Assembly (NCBI RefSeq): GCF_001423405.1
Contig: NZ_LMNS01000023.1
Location: 249,683-313,682 of the forward strand
Source of the DNA: Methylobacterium sp. Leaf123
Lineage (GTDB): Bacteria; Pseudomonadota; Alphaproteobacteria; Rhizobiales; Beijerinckiaceae
DNA: 64,000 nucleotides
Reading direction: 5' to 3'
Shown: positions 9,276 to 17,380 of the stretch, piece by piece
How positions within the stretch are numbered: position 1 is the first letter of the stretch
Layout of the letters: each line of letters opens with the position of its first letter
Notes under the pieces: generated by a model
Told to the model about the DNA's origin: nothing
Databases searched by the model: none
Seen by the model: only the letters and a program-made list of their open reading frames with translations
Translations under genes and position numbers: made by a program

Positions 9276-10051
9276 GCGCGCCCCTCCCCCGCGTTCCGAT
9301 CCTGGGGGTGCCGGTCAGCGCGATCACCCTGGACGAGGCAGTGATGGCGGTCGAGGATTGGATCCTCGCCCGCCAGCGCCACTACGTCTGCATCACCGGC
9401 GCCCACGGCGTCATCGAGTGCCAGACGGATCGCGCCCTGCGCGCGATCCACGAGCGCGCCGGCCTCGTCACGCCGGACGGGATGCCGCTGGTCTTCATGG
9501 CGCGCCGGCTCGGCTTTCCGCGCACGCAGCGGGTCTACGGACCCGACCTCATGCGCGCGCTGACGGCCCTGTCGGCCCGCAAGGGCTACCGGCAATACTA
9601 CTTCGGAGGCGGCGCCGGCCTGCCCGAGCGGCTGGCCGCGCGGCTGACGGAGCAGTTCCCCGACCTGCCCGTGGCCGGCACCTTCTCGCCCCCCTTCCGC
9701 CCGACCACGCCGGAGGAGGACGAGGCGATCGTCGCACGCATCAACGCGGCGGCGCCCGACATCCTGTGGGTGGGCCTCAGCACCCCGAAACAGGAATACT
9801 GGATGGCGCGCCACCGCGACCGGCTGGACGTGCCGGTCATGGTCGGCGTCGGCGCGGCCTTCGACTTCCTCGCCGGGACCAAGCGGCAGGCACCGGCCTG
9901 GATGCAGCGGCGCGGGCTCGAATGGGCCTTCCGCCTCGGCACCGAGCCGCGCCGGCTGGCGCGCCGCTACGGACGGATCGTGCCCGAATTCATGCTGCGC
10001 GCCGCGGTCCAGCTCCTGAACACGCCGTCGCGGACGCGTCGATCTTTCTAG
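9272..10051 (+). CDS. wecG: WecG/TagA/CpsF family glycosyltransferase
   Basis: A 259-residue GT26-family glycosyltransferase that adds a sugar to an undecaprenyl-diphosphate-linked intermediate. Visible family motifs are GAHGVIECQ, the TPDGMPLVF loop with the conserved Asp, YGPDLM, YYFGGG and [17 protein letters not shown] near the end. Its start overlaps the uxs stop, so the two are coupled. In this locus it likely makes the second or a later transfer onto the lipid carrier primed by the sugar transferase at 11498. The donor sugar cannot be read from the sequence. Confidence 0.85.
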   Translation: MSAPLPRVPILGVPVSAITLDEAVMAVEDWILARQRHYVCITGAHGVIECQTDRALRAIHERAGLVTPDGMPLVFMARRLGFPRTQRVYGPDLMRALTALSARKGYRQYYFGGGAGLPERLAARLTEQFPDLPVAGTFSPPFRPTTPEEDEAIVARINAAAPDILWVGLSTPKQEYWMARHRDRLDVPVMVGVGAAFDFLAGTKRQAPAWMQRRGLEWAFRLGTEPRRLARRYGRIVPEFMLRAAVQLLNTPSRTRRSF

Positions 10052-10110
10052 AGTCCGTCCCCGAGATGATTTCAGCGTCTCGGAAAAATTCTTTGCGTCA
10101 ATAGCTCGTT

Positions 10111-10146
10111 ACCTGTCGCGGGCGAGGAAACCCGCTGGCGACAGGT
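10111..10146 (+). terminator. Hairpin after wecG
   Basis: The outer arms ACCTGTCGC (10111-10119) and GCGACAGGT (10138-10146) are perfect complements, with a nested GGG/CCC extension around a GAGGAAA loop. It lies 60 bp after the stop with no U-tract, so it is either a weak terminator or an RNA-stabilising hairpin. Confidence 0.5.
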
Positions 10147-10161
10147 GCCTCAGACCCTGAT

Positions 10162-10200
10162 CCGGAGACGTGGCCCGATCCGACACGATCGGGTCTCCGG
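10162..10200. repeat. Nested palindrome upstream of the epimerase gene
   Basis: CCGGAGAC (10162-10169) pairs with GTCTCCGG (10193-10200), enclosing CCGATC (10175-10180) pairing with GATCGG (10187-10192). It could be a second terminator stem or a regulatory palindrome; there is no U-tract. Confidence 0.45.
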
Positions 10201-10432
10201 TCGTGTTCATTCAAGAGCCGTTCTCATGCCGATATCGCGAGCGGCGGGGCTCTTGCGGGGCACCCGGCACGCGCTTCGTCGGGCTCTCTTTCGACGGGCC
10301 CGGCCCCACTTGGTCGCGCAGCGCCCCAAAGGATTACCGTAGCGCGAAAGTATGATCGCCCATCGAGAAGATATGCTCAGACCGCCCTCGAAATAAGAAT
10401 GGAAGCGCCAAAGCAGAAAAGGCGTCACACCC

Positions 10433-11434
10433 ATGTCGAAGAGCGCAGTTGTTACCGGGGCCGGCGGTTTCATTGGTGGACATCTGGTGACGTACCTGCG
10501 TCGCCACGGCTATCACGTCCGCGGCGTCGATATTAAATATCCCGATTTCGGGCACAGCGACGCCGACGAGTTCATGCTCGCCGATCTGCGGTCCTTCGAG
10601 GAATGCCGCGAGGCGGTGAAGGGCGTCGACGAAGTCTACAATCTCGCCGCCGACATGGGCGGGATCGGCTACATCTCCGGCGCGCACGCCTCGATCACGT
10701 TCAACAACACGATGATCAGCGCGCAGATGCTGAAGGCCGCCTTCGACGCACGGGTCGAGCGGTTCCTGTTCTCCTCCTCGGCCTGCGTCTACCCGCAGCA
10801 CCTGCAGGACGTGCCGAGCGTGATCCCGCTGAAGGAGGAGGATGCCTTCCCGGCCGCGCCGGAGGAAGGCTACGGCCTGGAGAAGCTCTACACGGAGAAG
10901 CTCTGCCAGTACTTCACCGAGGATTACGGCTTCCCGACCCGCTCGGTCCGCTTCCACAACGTCTACGGGCCGCTCGGCACCTATGACGGCGGCAAGGAGA
11001 AGGCGCCCGCCGCGCTCTGCCGCAAGATCGCCCGCACGCCCGATGGCGGCACGATCGACATCTGGGGCGACGGCCAGCAGACCCGCTCGTTCATGTATGT
11101 CGATGACTGCGTCGAGGGCATCTACCGCATCATGCAGTCGGAGCATCACGGGCCGCTCAACCTCGGCACGGACGAACTCGTCAGCATCAGCGGCCTCGTC
11201 GATCTCGTGGCCGAAGTCTCCGGCAAGACGATCCACAAATCGTTCGACCTGACCAAGCCGCAGGGCGTGCGCGGGCGCAACAGCGACAACACCCGCCTGC
11301 GCGAGGTTCTGGGCTGGGAGCCCGGCATCCACCTGCGCGAGGGCCTGCAGCCGACCTACCGCTGGATCGACGAGCAGATCCGGCAGGCCCAGGCGGCGCA
11401 GGCGGACACCGCCCCCCGGCAGGCCGCCGAGTAA
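10433..11434 (+). CDS. NAD-dependent epimerase, GDP-mannose 3,5-epimerase-like
   Basis: A 333-residue extended short-chain dehydrogenase. The Rossmann motif TGAGGFIGGH is at residues 8-17. Several stretches match GDP-mannose 3,5-epimerase, an enzyme best known from plants: SSSACVYPQ, EDAFPAAPEEGYGLEKL (catalytic Tyr and Lys), VRFHNVYGPLGTYDGGKEK and APAALCRK. If so it converts GDP-mannose to GDP-L-galactose or GDP-gulose, fitting with manC nearby. It has its own upstream spacer and is followed 63 bp later by the sugar transferase. The family is secure; the exact substrate is inferred. Confidence 0.82.
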   Translation: MSKSAVVTGAGGFIGGHLVTYLRRHGYHVRGVDIKYPDFGHSDADEFMLADLRSFEECREAVKGVDEVYNLAADMGGIGYISGAHASITFNNTMISAQMLKAAFDARVERFLFSSSACVYPQHLQDVPSVIPLKEEDAFPAAPEEGYGLEKLYTEKLCQYFTEDYGFPTRSVRFHNVYGPLGTYDGGKEKAPAALCRKIARTPDGGTIDIWGDGQQTRSFMYVDDCVEGIYRIMQSEHHGPLNLGTDELVSISGLVDLVAEVSGKTIHKSFDLTKPQGVRGRNSDNTRLREVLGWEPGIHLREGLQPTYRWIDEQIRQAQAAQADTAPRQAAE

Positions 11435-11497
11435 GCGCGGGCCGATCCCGCGCCTTCCGCCCGCCCCTCCCGCCCGTCACGCAGCACGAGCGAGCCC

Positions 11498-13033
11498 ATG
11501 CCGGACGTCGATGTCGCAAATACCGGCCTCGTGCCGTCCGGCGGAGCCGGCTGGCAGGGGCGCCTGCAAGTCCGCCTCAAAGAGCGTCTCAAGGAGCGTC
11601 TCGGACCCGCCCGGTCCGGACGCGCCGAGACGATCGCCGAAGCGCGGCGCCGGATCGTCACCGGCGCCCTGCTCGGCGGCGACGTCGTCGCCGTGCTGGC
11701 CGCCTGCGGGGGCAGCCTGATCGTCATGGCGGCGGCCGGAGCGGCCTCCGGCCTCGCACCGGCCCTGCTGATCGGCTGGTGCGCCCTGCAGATCGGCACC
11801 CTGGCCCTGTGCGGCCTCTACGAGCCGATCGAGGCGGAGCCGATCGAGCGGCTGCGCCGCCGCGGGCTGGCCGCCGCCCTCGCCTTCGCCGCCGCCGTCC
11901 TGGTCGGCGGCGGACCCTGGTCCTGGCCGTGGTCCTGGGCCGCCACCGGAATCGCCGCCCTCCTCGCCATCCCGCTCGGGCACTACGCGGAGGGGTTCGT
12001 GCGTGCGCGTCTCGTCCGGCGGGGCATGTGGGGGGCGGCGACCATCGTCTACGGCGAGGGCGCCGCCGAACTCGCCCGCAGCCTCGCCGCGCGGCCGGAA
12101 CTCGGGCTCAGACCGATCGGCATCGTCCGGAGCGCCGATCAAGCCGTCGAGCCCTTCCGCACCGTCGTCCCGCCGGGGCCGGCGGAGGACGCCGAGCGGG
12201 CGGCCGAGCGCATGGCGAGCCTGCTCGACGCGGCCGAAGTCGCCATCTGCACGCCCGGCGAGCGCGAGCCCGCCCGCTTCGCCTGGCTCACCCGCCACCC
12301 GTTCCGGCAGGTGCTCGTAGCCCACCACGCGCCGGAGGTGGAGACCGTGCGCCTCCAGACCCGCTGCCTCGGTCCCGTGGTCGGGCTCGTGGTGCGCCGG
12401 GCGATCTTCCTGCCGCACAACCTGCGCCTCAAGCGCGCCCTCGACCTTGCCGTGACGGTGCCGGCCCTTCTCGTGTTCGGGCCGCTGATCGGCGTGCTGG
12501 CGCTGGCGGTGAAGATCGCCGATCCGGGCCCGGCCTTCTACGTCCAGCCCCGCGTCGGGCGGGATGGCCGCACCATCCGCGTGTACAAGCTGCGCAGCAT
12601 GTTCCGCGATGCGGAGGAACGGCTCGCCGAGCATCTGGCCGCCGACGAGGCCGCCCGGCGCGAATGGGACCGGTTCTGCAAGCTGCGCAACGATCCGCGC
12701 GTCCTGCCCGGCATCGGCGGCTTCATCCGCCGCACCAGCCTCGACGAGCTGCCCCAACTCCTCAACGTGCTGCGCGGCGACATGAGCGTGGTCGGGCCCC
12801 GCCCCTTCCCCGCCTACCACACCGAGCGGTTCGGCCCGGCCTTCCAGGCGCTGCGGACGAGCGTACCGCCGGGTCTGACCGGCCTGTGGCAGATCTCGGC
12901 CCGCAGCGACGGCGACCTCACGGTCCAGGAGCAGCAGGACAGCTTCTACATCCGCAACTGGTCGATCTGGACCGACCTGTACATCCTCCTCGAGACGGTG
13001 CCGGCGGTGCTCACCGCCAAAGGCGCCCGCTGA
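11498..13033 (+). CDS. Undecaprenyl-phosphate sugar phosphotransferase (WbaP/ExoY type)
   Basis: A 511-residue membrane enzyme that starts repeat-unit synthesis by moving a sugar-1-phosphate onto undecaprenyl phosphate. The N-terminal third has several hydrophobic helices (about residues 50-160), then a soluble middle domain. The C-terminal catalytic domain begins at LKRALDLAVTVPALLVFGPL with the re-entrant helix. It carries the family motifs KLRSMF, RNDPRVLPGIGGFIRRTSLDE, LPQLLNVLRGDMSVVGPRP and PGLTGLWQISAR. It belongs to the polyprenyl glycosylphosphotransferase family; the sugar (glucose or galactose phosphate) is not determined. Confidence 0.92.
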   Translation: MPDVDVANTGLVPSGGAGWQGRLQVRLKERLKERLGPARSGRAETIAEARRRIVTGALLGGDVVAVLAACGGSLIVMAAAGAASGLAPALLIGWCALQIGTLALCGLYEPIEAEPIERLRRRGLAAALAFAAAVLVGGGPWSWPWSWAATGIAALLAIPLGHYAEGFVRARLVRRGMWGAATIVYGEGAAELARSLAARPELGLRPIGIVRSADQAVEPFRTVVPPGPAEDAERAAERMASLLDAAEVAICTPGEREPARFAWLTRHPFRQVLVAHHAPEVETVRLQTRCLGPVVGLVVRRAIFLPHNLRLKRALDLAVTVPALLVFGPLIGVLALAVKIADPGPAFYVQPRVGRDGRTIRVYKLRSMFRDAEERLAEHLAADEAARREWDRFCKLRNDPRVLPGIGGFIRRTSLDELPQLLNVLRGDMSVVGPRPFPAYHTERFGPAFQALRTSVPPGLTGLWQISARSDGDLTVQEQQDSFYIRNWSIWTDLYILLETVPAVLTAKGAR

Positions 13034-13034
13034 C

Positions 13035-13055
13035 GAGGGGCCCCTTCGGCCCCTC
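13035..13055 (+). terminator. Short GC hairpin between sugar transferase and Wzc-like gene
   Basis: GAGGGGCC (13035-13042) and GGCCCCTC (13048-13055) form a perfect 8-bp stem with a CCTTC loop directly after the stop codon, followed by a C-run and then a CTCCTTTTT tract. It may attenuate rather than end transcription, because the next gene follows at 13104. Confidence 0.45.
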
Positions 13056-13103
13056 CCCCCCTCGATGCGCTCTCCTTTTTCGATCCCGACGCAGGCGTGA
13101 CCC

Positions 13104-15308
13104 ATGGATCCGTTCCACGAAGCCGACCCGCCCGGCGGCGGGCGATCGCTGACCTCCCATTACGAGGCCGTCACCGGGCATGCCCTCGCGGTGCTGTGGC
13201 GGCGGCGCCTGATGATCGCCTCGATCGCCGGATTGTCGGCCCTGGCGGCCGGGGCGGCCTCGCTCGCCTTGCCGCCGAGCTACGTCGCCGAGGTGCTGCT
13301 CCAGTTCGATTTCGGCCAGACCCAGGACGTGCGCGGAACCGGCAAGTCCGGCCCGCAGATCGCCCTCGAACCGGCCTCGGTCGTCGAGAGCGAGGCGCGC
13401 ATCATCCGCTCCTTTGCCATCGCGCAATCCGTGGCGGGCCGGCTCGAGGAAGCCGGGCAAGCCAAGCAGGCGGCCCAGGCGGGGCAGGCCGGCAAGGAAG
13501 CATCCGCGGGATGGGTCGGCTCCCTGAGGCAGGCCCTCGAAAATCGGGTTCAGGCCGCGCTGCCCGCCCTCCCCGGCAGCCGTCCGGAGGACACCGCGCA
13601 GCAGGAGACCGAGCGGGACTCCCAGGCCCAGCGGCTCCTGCGCGGGCTCACCGTCGGCAACGACGCCAAGGCCTACCTGATCACCATCGGCTACCGCGAC
13701 CGCGATCCGAAGCGGGCGGCGGAGACCGCCAACACCTTCGCCACCGAGTATCTCGCCCGTAAGATGCAGGCGGCCTCGCTCGCCACCGAGCGGGCGAGCC
13801 GCTGGTACGCCGAGCAGATCCAGGTCTCGCGCGGCGAACTCGCTCGGCTGGAAGGCGAGATCGACGCCTTCCGCAAGCGCACCGGGTTCGTCGAGTCGGT
13901 GCGCGAGGGCGTGGACCTGCGCGAGCAGCAATTGCGCGACGCCCTGACCGAACTCTCCAGCGCCTCGGCCAAGCGGCTGGCGGAGGAGGCCCGGCTCCAG
14001 CGCGCCGGGGACGTGATGCGCTTCGGCGGCGTGCCGAACGCCTCCGACACGACGATCTCGCCGGTGATCCAGCAGATGCTGGCCGATGACAGCAAATTGC
14101 GCCAGGAACTGGAGCAGTTCACCGCCGTCTCCGGCGACAACCACCCCAGCGTGCTGCGCCTCAAGGCCTCGATCGCCGCGCTCCAGCAGCGGCTGCAACT
14201 GCGCATGGCCGAGGTGCTGAAACTGGTCGAGGTCGATCTCGGCGCCGCCCGCGGGCTCGAAGCCTCGGCCGAGGCGCGGGTCGCGACCGTGCGCCGCTCG
14301 CTCATCGAGAGCAAGGCGCTCGAATCGAAGCTCCGCGCACTCCAGGCCGACGCGACCGCCGCCCGCGACCGCCTGCGCGTCCTCGACGAGGGCTACCAGA
14401 CCGCCAACGCGCTGAGCGAACTCAAGCCGGTGATGGCGCAGATGCTGGCGCCGGCCAAGGTGCCGACCCTGCCGACCGGGCCCGGCCTCGGCCTCGTGCT
14501 CGGGCTCGGGCTGTTCGCCGGGGCCGGCGCCGGCTCGGTGCTGGCGCTCGGGCTCGACCGCCGCGACCGGGGCTATCGCAGCCAGGGCGAGATGGAGGCC
14601 GAGACCGGCCTGCCCTGCCTCGCGCTGCTGCCGAACCGGCCGGCGGGCGCGCAATCGGGCGAGCGCCTGGAGCAGGATCTCGTCTTCCGCGAGGCGGTGC
14701 GGGCGGCGGTGGCCGAACTCGTCGCGGTGCGCGAGCCGCTCAAGGTCGTCCTCGTCACCTCGGCGATGCCCGGCGAGGGCAAGTCCGTCGTCGCCCGCTC
14801 GGTGGCGCGCTCGCTCGCCGCGATGGGGCGCCGGGTGCTGATCCTCGATGGCTCGCCGCGCCGCGCGGCGATCGAGGACGGCCGCCACGGCAATCTCGGG
14901 CATGAGACGCCCGCCGACGACGAGGAGGCGGAGGGCCGCATCTCGACCATCCGCCGCGTTTCCGGCCTCAAGGACGGACACGACATCTACGCCGAGCCGA
15001 CCTTCGGCATGCTCGTGCGGGAGGCGCGCGAGCGCTACGACATCATCCTCGTGGAGGTGCCCCCCGTACTGTTGCTGGGCGACGTCGCGCTCCTGCGCCA
15101 GCACGCCGATGCCGTGGTCCACGTCGTGGCGTGGCACGGCACGCAGAAGGCCGCCGTCACCGCGAGCCTCGCCTATATGCACCGGCTCGGCCTGACGGTC
15201 GCCGGGCTCGTCCTGAACAAGGTCGATCTGAAGCGCCACCAGGGCCGCGCCGCCGATCGCGGCACGCTCTACCGCGACTTCTCGCATTACTACCGGAACA
15301 GCGCGTGA
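13104..15308 (+). CDS. Wzc/ExoP-type polysaccharide co-polymerase with BY-kinase domain
   Basis: A 734-residue inner-membrane protein controlling polymer length and export. The first transmembrane helix is at about residues 35-55, followed by a Wzz domain and a long periplasmic coiled-coil region (about 200-430). A second helix is at about 455-478, then a cytoplasmic tyrosine-kinase domain. The Walker A motif PGEGKS is at residues 556-561, a Walker A'-like LILDGS follows, and the Walker B-like strand is DIILVEVPPVLLLGD. The C-terminal tail has tyrosines at 723, 729 and 730, a short version of the autophosphorylated cluster. It pairs functionally with the ExoF-like protein at 6442-7800. Confidence 0.9.
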   Translation: MDPFHEADPPGGGRSLTSHYEAVTGHALAVLWRRRLMIASIAGLSALAAGAASLALPPSYVAEVLLQFDFGQTQDVRGTGKSGPQIALEPASVVESEARIIRSFAIAQSVAGRLEEAGQAKQAAQAGQAGKEASAGWVGSLRQALENRVQAALPALPGSRPEDTAQQETERDSQAQRLLRGLTVGNDAKAYLITIGYRDRDPKRAAETANTFATEYLARKMQAASLATERASRWYAEQIQVSRGELARLEGEIDAFRKRTGFVESVREGVDLREQQLRDALTELSSASAKRLAEEARLQRAGDVMRFGGVPNASDTTISPVIQQMLADDSKLRQELEQFTAVSGDNHPSVLRLKASIAALQQRLQLRMAEVLKLVEVDLGAARGLEASAEARVATVRRSLIESKALESKLRALQADATAARDRLRVLDEGYQTANALSELKPVMAQMLAPAKVPTLPTGPGLGLVLGLGLFAGAGAGSVLALGLDRRDRGYRSQGEMEAETGLPCLALLPNRPAGAQSGERLEQDLVFREAVRAAVAELVAVREPLKVVLVTSAMPGEGKSVVARSVARSLAAMGRRVLILDGSPRRAAIEDGRHGNLGHETPADDEEAEGRISTIRRVSGLKDGHDIYAEPTFGMLVREARERYDIILVEVPPVLLLGDVALLRQHADAVVHVVAWHGTQKAAVTASLAYMHRLGLTVAGLVLNKVDLKRHQGRAADRGTLYRDFSHYYRNSA

Positions 15309-15652
15309 TGGGCGCGCAATCCGCAGCAGGCCTGGGGGCGGCAATCCTCGTGAGCGAATGGACCTTCGCCTGCGCGGCTTGCGGCTCCCCCGCCGTCACC
15401 TGGCCGGCGGACCCGACCGCCGAGGCGGCCATCGCCTGCGGCGGCTGCGCCCGGCCGCTGGGCACGCTCGCCGCGTTCCGGGCCGGGATCGAGCGGGTCC
15501 TGGCCGCCCGCAATCCCCGCCAATGCGGATCGGGGCCGCAGGATCTCCCGCAGCCCCGGCCGCAATCCCCTGGGGGATCAGACGAACAGGATATGGCCGG
15601 CGTTCAACTCGGCCTTCTGGGTGTCGGCGAGCCAGAGCGTGTCCGATCCTGA
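15308..15652 (+). CDS. Possible small zinc-ribbon protein
   Basis: A 114-residue candidate starting in a TGATG overlap with the Wzc-like gene. Residues 22-47 hold two CxxC pairs (CAAC and CGGC), the layout of a small zinc ribbon, followed by a helix (LAAFRAGIERVLAARN). GTG at 15350 would give a shorter form beginning just before the ribbon. Its last 75 bp overlap the 3' end of the opposite-strand beta-helix gene, and that C-terminal part looks like an antisense shadow. The ribbon and the coupling favour a real gene, but the function is unknown. Confidence 0.45.
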   Translation: MGAQSAAGLGAAILVSEWTFACAACGSPAVTWPADPTAEAAIACGGCARPLGTLAAFRAGIERVLAARNPRQCGSGPQDLPQPRPQSPGGSDEQDMAGVQLGLLGVGEPERVRS

Positions 15653-17005
15653 GCGGATCGCGACATCGGTGCCGACATCCTGCGCCGCGGCCATGACGGC
15701 ATCGAACGAGCCGAACATCGACCGGCTGATCTCGATCGCGTCGGGCGCGGAGCCGCCGGTCTCGAAATCCTCGACCCAATCGGCGCCGTTGCCGGCCTTG
15801 AACGCGAACCGGTCTGCCCCGGCCCCGCCCCAGAGATGATCGGTGCCGCTGCCGCCGTCGAGCCGGTCGTTGCCGGCCCCGCCATAGAGCGCATCGTCGC
15901 CGGCCTGCCCGTTGAGCGTGTCGTTGCCGCCCAGCCCGTCGAGGTCGTCGGCGGCGCTCGATCCGGTCATCGTCTCGGCCCCGGCGGTGCCGTCGCGGTT
16001 GAGGCTGGTGCCGGAGGGTGAGGCGGCGACCGCGGGCGATGCCGGGCTGTTGCCCGTGACGGCCCCGGCGACGGCGCCGACCGTACCCGCCACCCAATCG
16101 AACACGTTGTGGATCGGCGTCATCGGCGTGGCCGAGGGGGCCGCCGACACGTCCGCGCCGGCCGAGGACGGGCCCCAGGCGATGTTGTTGGCCACCGCCG
16201 GGTCCGTGTAGGTCGAGTCGAGGATCGACACGCCGTCGCCGGTCGCGTTCCAGATGACGGCGTTGGACAGGGGATCACCCCGGCCCTGGTCATCGACGAT
16301 GTTGTCGAAGGAGCGGGTGTCGATGAAGGTCACGTCGTCCGAGTAGGACGAGAAGCCGCCATTGCCCATATGGATCACGTCGACGTTCTGGACTTGGCCA
16401 CCCTGCGAGTTGCCCTCGAACATCACTCCGACGCCGCTCGGCGAGTTGTTGCCGTCGATCACGCCGTTGCTGATCGAGACGTTGGGGCTGTCGATGATCG
16501 AGACGTTGTCCTCGACATGCGATCCGTTCGGATCGTTGGTGACAGCGAAATCCGAGAGGCTGCCGTTCGGCGACTGGTAGAACTGGACGAACTGGCCCGA
16601 CGGATAGAGCCCGTGGAAGTCGTGGCCCTCGATGTGGGAGAGCGTCGCGCCGGGCGACTGGCCGAGATAGATGCCGGTGCCGTTGTCCTGCAGGGTCACG
16701 TGCGAGGCGGTGAAATCCGGCGCATTGACGACCCGGATGCCCGTGGCCTCGCCGGCCTGGCCCTGGTTGCCGTTGGGCGGATCGGAATGGACGATCAGGC
16801 TGTTCTCGACGGTGACGCCGCTGGAATCCTCGACGACGATCCCGTTGCCGTCGGCGTGATGAATGGTGACGTTGCGGATGACGACATCGTCGTGCTCGAC
16901 GCGGATGGCGTCGCCGTCGGAGACCCAGAGATCCAGATTTTCGATGACCTGTCCGGCCTGCGTCGTACGGATGGGCGTGGTGCTTGTGGTCAAACCCGTG
17001 GGCAT
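15578..17005 (-). CDS. Secreted parallel beta-helix protein with C-terminal RTX repeats (paralog 1)
   Basis: A 475-residue protein. The N-terminal 300 residues form parallel beta-helix repeats (VIENLDLWVSDGDAIRVEHD, VVIRNVTIHHADGNGIVVED, GVTVENSLIVHSDPP). After an Ala/Ser/Pro linker comes a block of hemolysin-type calcium-binding nonapeptides at about residues 355-405 (LGGNDTLNGQAGDD, YGGAGNDRLDGGSGTD). No Sec signal is present, and the tail ends in hydrophobic HILFV, as expected for type I secretion. ATG 17005 was chosen by alignment with the paralog at 17381. The helix could bind or cleave a polysaccharide, but I see no recognised catalytic triad. Confidence 0.82.
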   Translation of the reverse strand: MPTGLTTSTTPIRTTQAGQVIENLDLWVSDGDAIRVEHDDVVIRNVTIHHADGNGIVVEDSSGVTVENSLIVHSDPPNGNQGQAGEATGIRVVNAPDFTASHVTLQDNGTGIYLGQSPGATLSHIEGHDFHGLYPSGQFVQFYQSPNGSLSDFAVTNDPNGSHVEDNVSIIDSPNVSISNGVIDGNNSPSGVGVMFEGNSQGGQVQNVDVIHMGNGGFSSYSDDVTFIDTRSFDNIVDDQGRGDPLSNAVIWNATGDGVSILDSTYTDPAVANNIAWGPSSAGADVSAAPSATPMTPIHNVFDWVAGTVGAVAGAVTGNSPASPAVAASPSGTSLNRDGTAGAETMTGSSAADDLDGLGGNDTLNGQAGDDALYGGAGNDRLDGGSGTDHLWGGAGADRFAFKAGNGADWVEDFETGGSAPDAIEISRSMFGSFDAVMAAAQDVGTDVAIRSGSDTLWLADTQKAELNAGHILFV

Positions 17006-17075
17006 ATTTGCTCCATTTGTTAATATTACAACAAAATCAATAACTATATGAATAGAATCAGTGGATCGACCTAGC

Positions 17076-17089
17076 AAATCTGCAACGTA
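17076..17089 (-). promoter_or_regulatory. Shared upstream block A, copy 1
   Basis: AAATCTGCAACGTA on the + strand, 70 bp before the ATG of paralog 1. The identical 14-mer lies 73 bp before paralog 2 (18921-18934); both copies are preceded by TCGA six bases away. Candidate promoter or operator. Confidence 0.55.
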
Positions 17090-17206
17090 ATTAATCTGCG
17101 CTAGGCCATTCGCCCTATTCAGCCTGGGAAGTCATTAGCCGTAAAGCTTTTAGCCAAGGCACCGCGGCCCGATATTTTTCGCAGCGCACAACCGATGTGG
17201 CCGTGT

Positions 17207-17218
17207 GGCCACGCTTGA
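17207..17218 (-). promoter_or_regulatory. Shared upstream block B, copy 1
   Basis: GGCCACGCTTGA, exactly 131 bp from block A. The same 12-mer lies exactly 131 bp from block A upstream of paralog 2 (19052-19063), while the sequence between the blocks is not conserved. Confidence 0.5.
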
Positions 17219-17380
17219 TCGGGTAGAGCGCGATTCGGTGGCGCGCCGCCGCCGGCCGGGGCCGCGGAGGATCCCGCGGCCACGACCGAAAGGCGCTTCA
17301 AGCCTGCCCCGCGCAGCATCCGGCGACCGGCCCGCGTCCCTTCGGACGTGACGGTGCACCGGACGCTTCGCGGGAAATGC

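Larger units (their letters stand above)
10052..10432. other. Intergenic region with two strong hairpins, no gene seen
   Basis: A 381-bp spacer between the glycosyltransferase and the epimerase genes. It holds the two perfect-armed hairpins listed separately (10111-10146 and 10162-10200) and then a moderately AT-richer stretch that probably carries the promoter of the downstream gene. The small open frames here look like chance. Confidence 0.5.
17006..17380. other. Intergenic region between the two beta-helix paralogs
   Basis: A 375-bp spacer, with the first 170 bp next to paralog 1 clearly AT-richer than the surroundings. It holds block A (17076-17089) and block B (17207-17218), shared with the region upstream of paralog 2, and two hairpins. 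GTGGCC/GGCCAC spans 17197-17212. GGCCGCGG/CCGCGGCC spans 17260-17281 and is a possible terminator of paralog 2. No gene seen. Confidence 0.55.

Noticed and set aside
11477..13105. 542-codon open frame on the minus strand
   Set aside because: Antisense shadow of the sugar transferase, whose motifs are unmistakable.
13011..15344. 777-codon open frame on the minus strand
   Set aside because: Antisense to the Wzc-like gene; no domain is recognisable, and codon composition mirrors the real gene.
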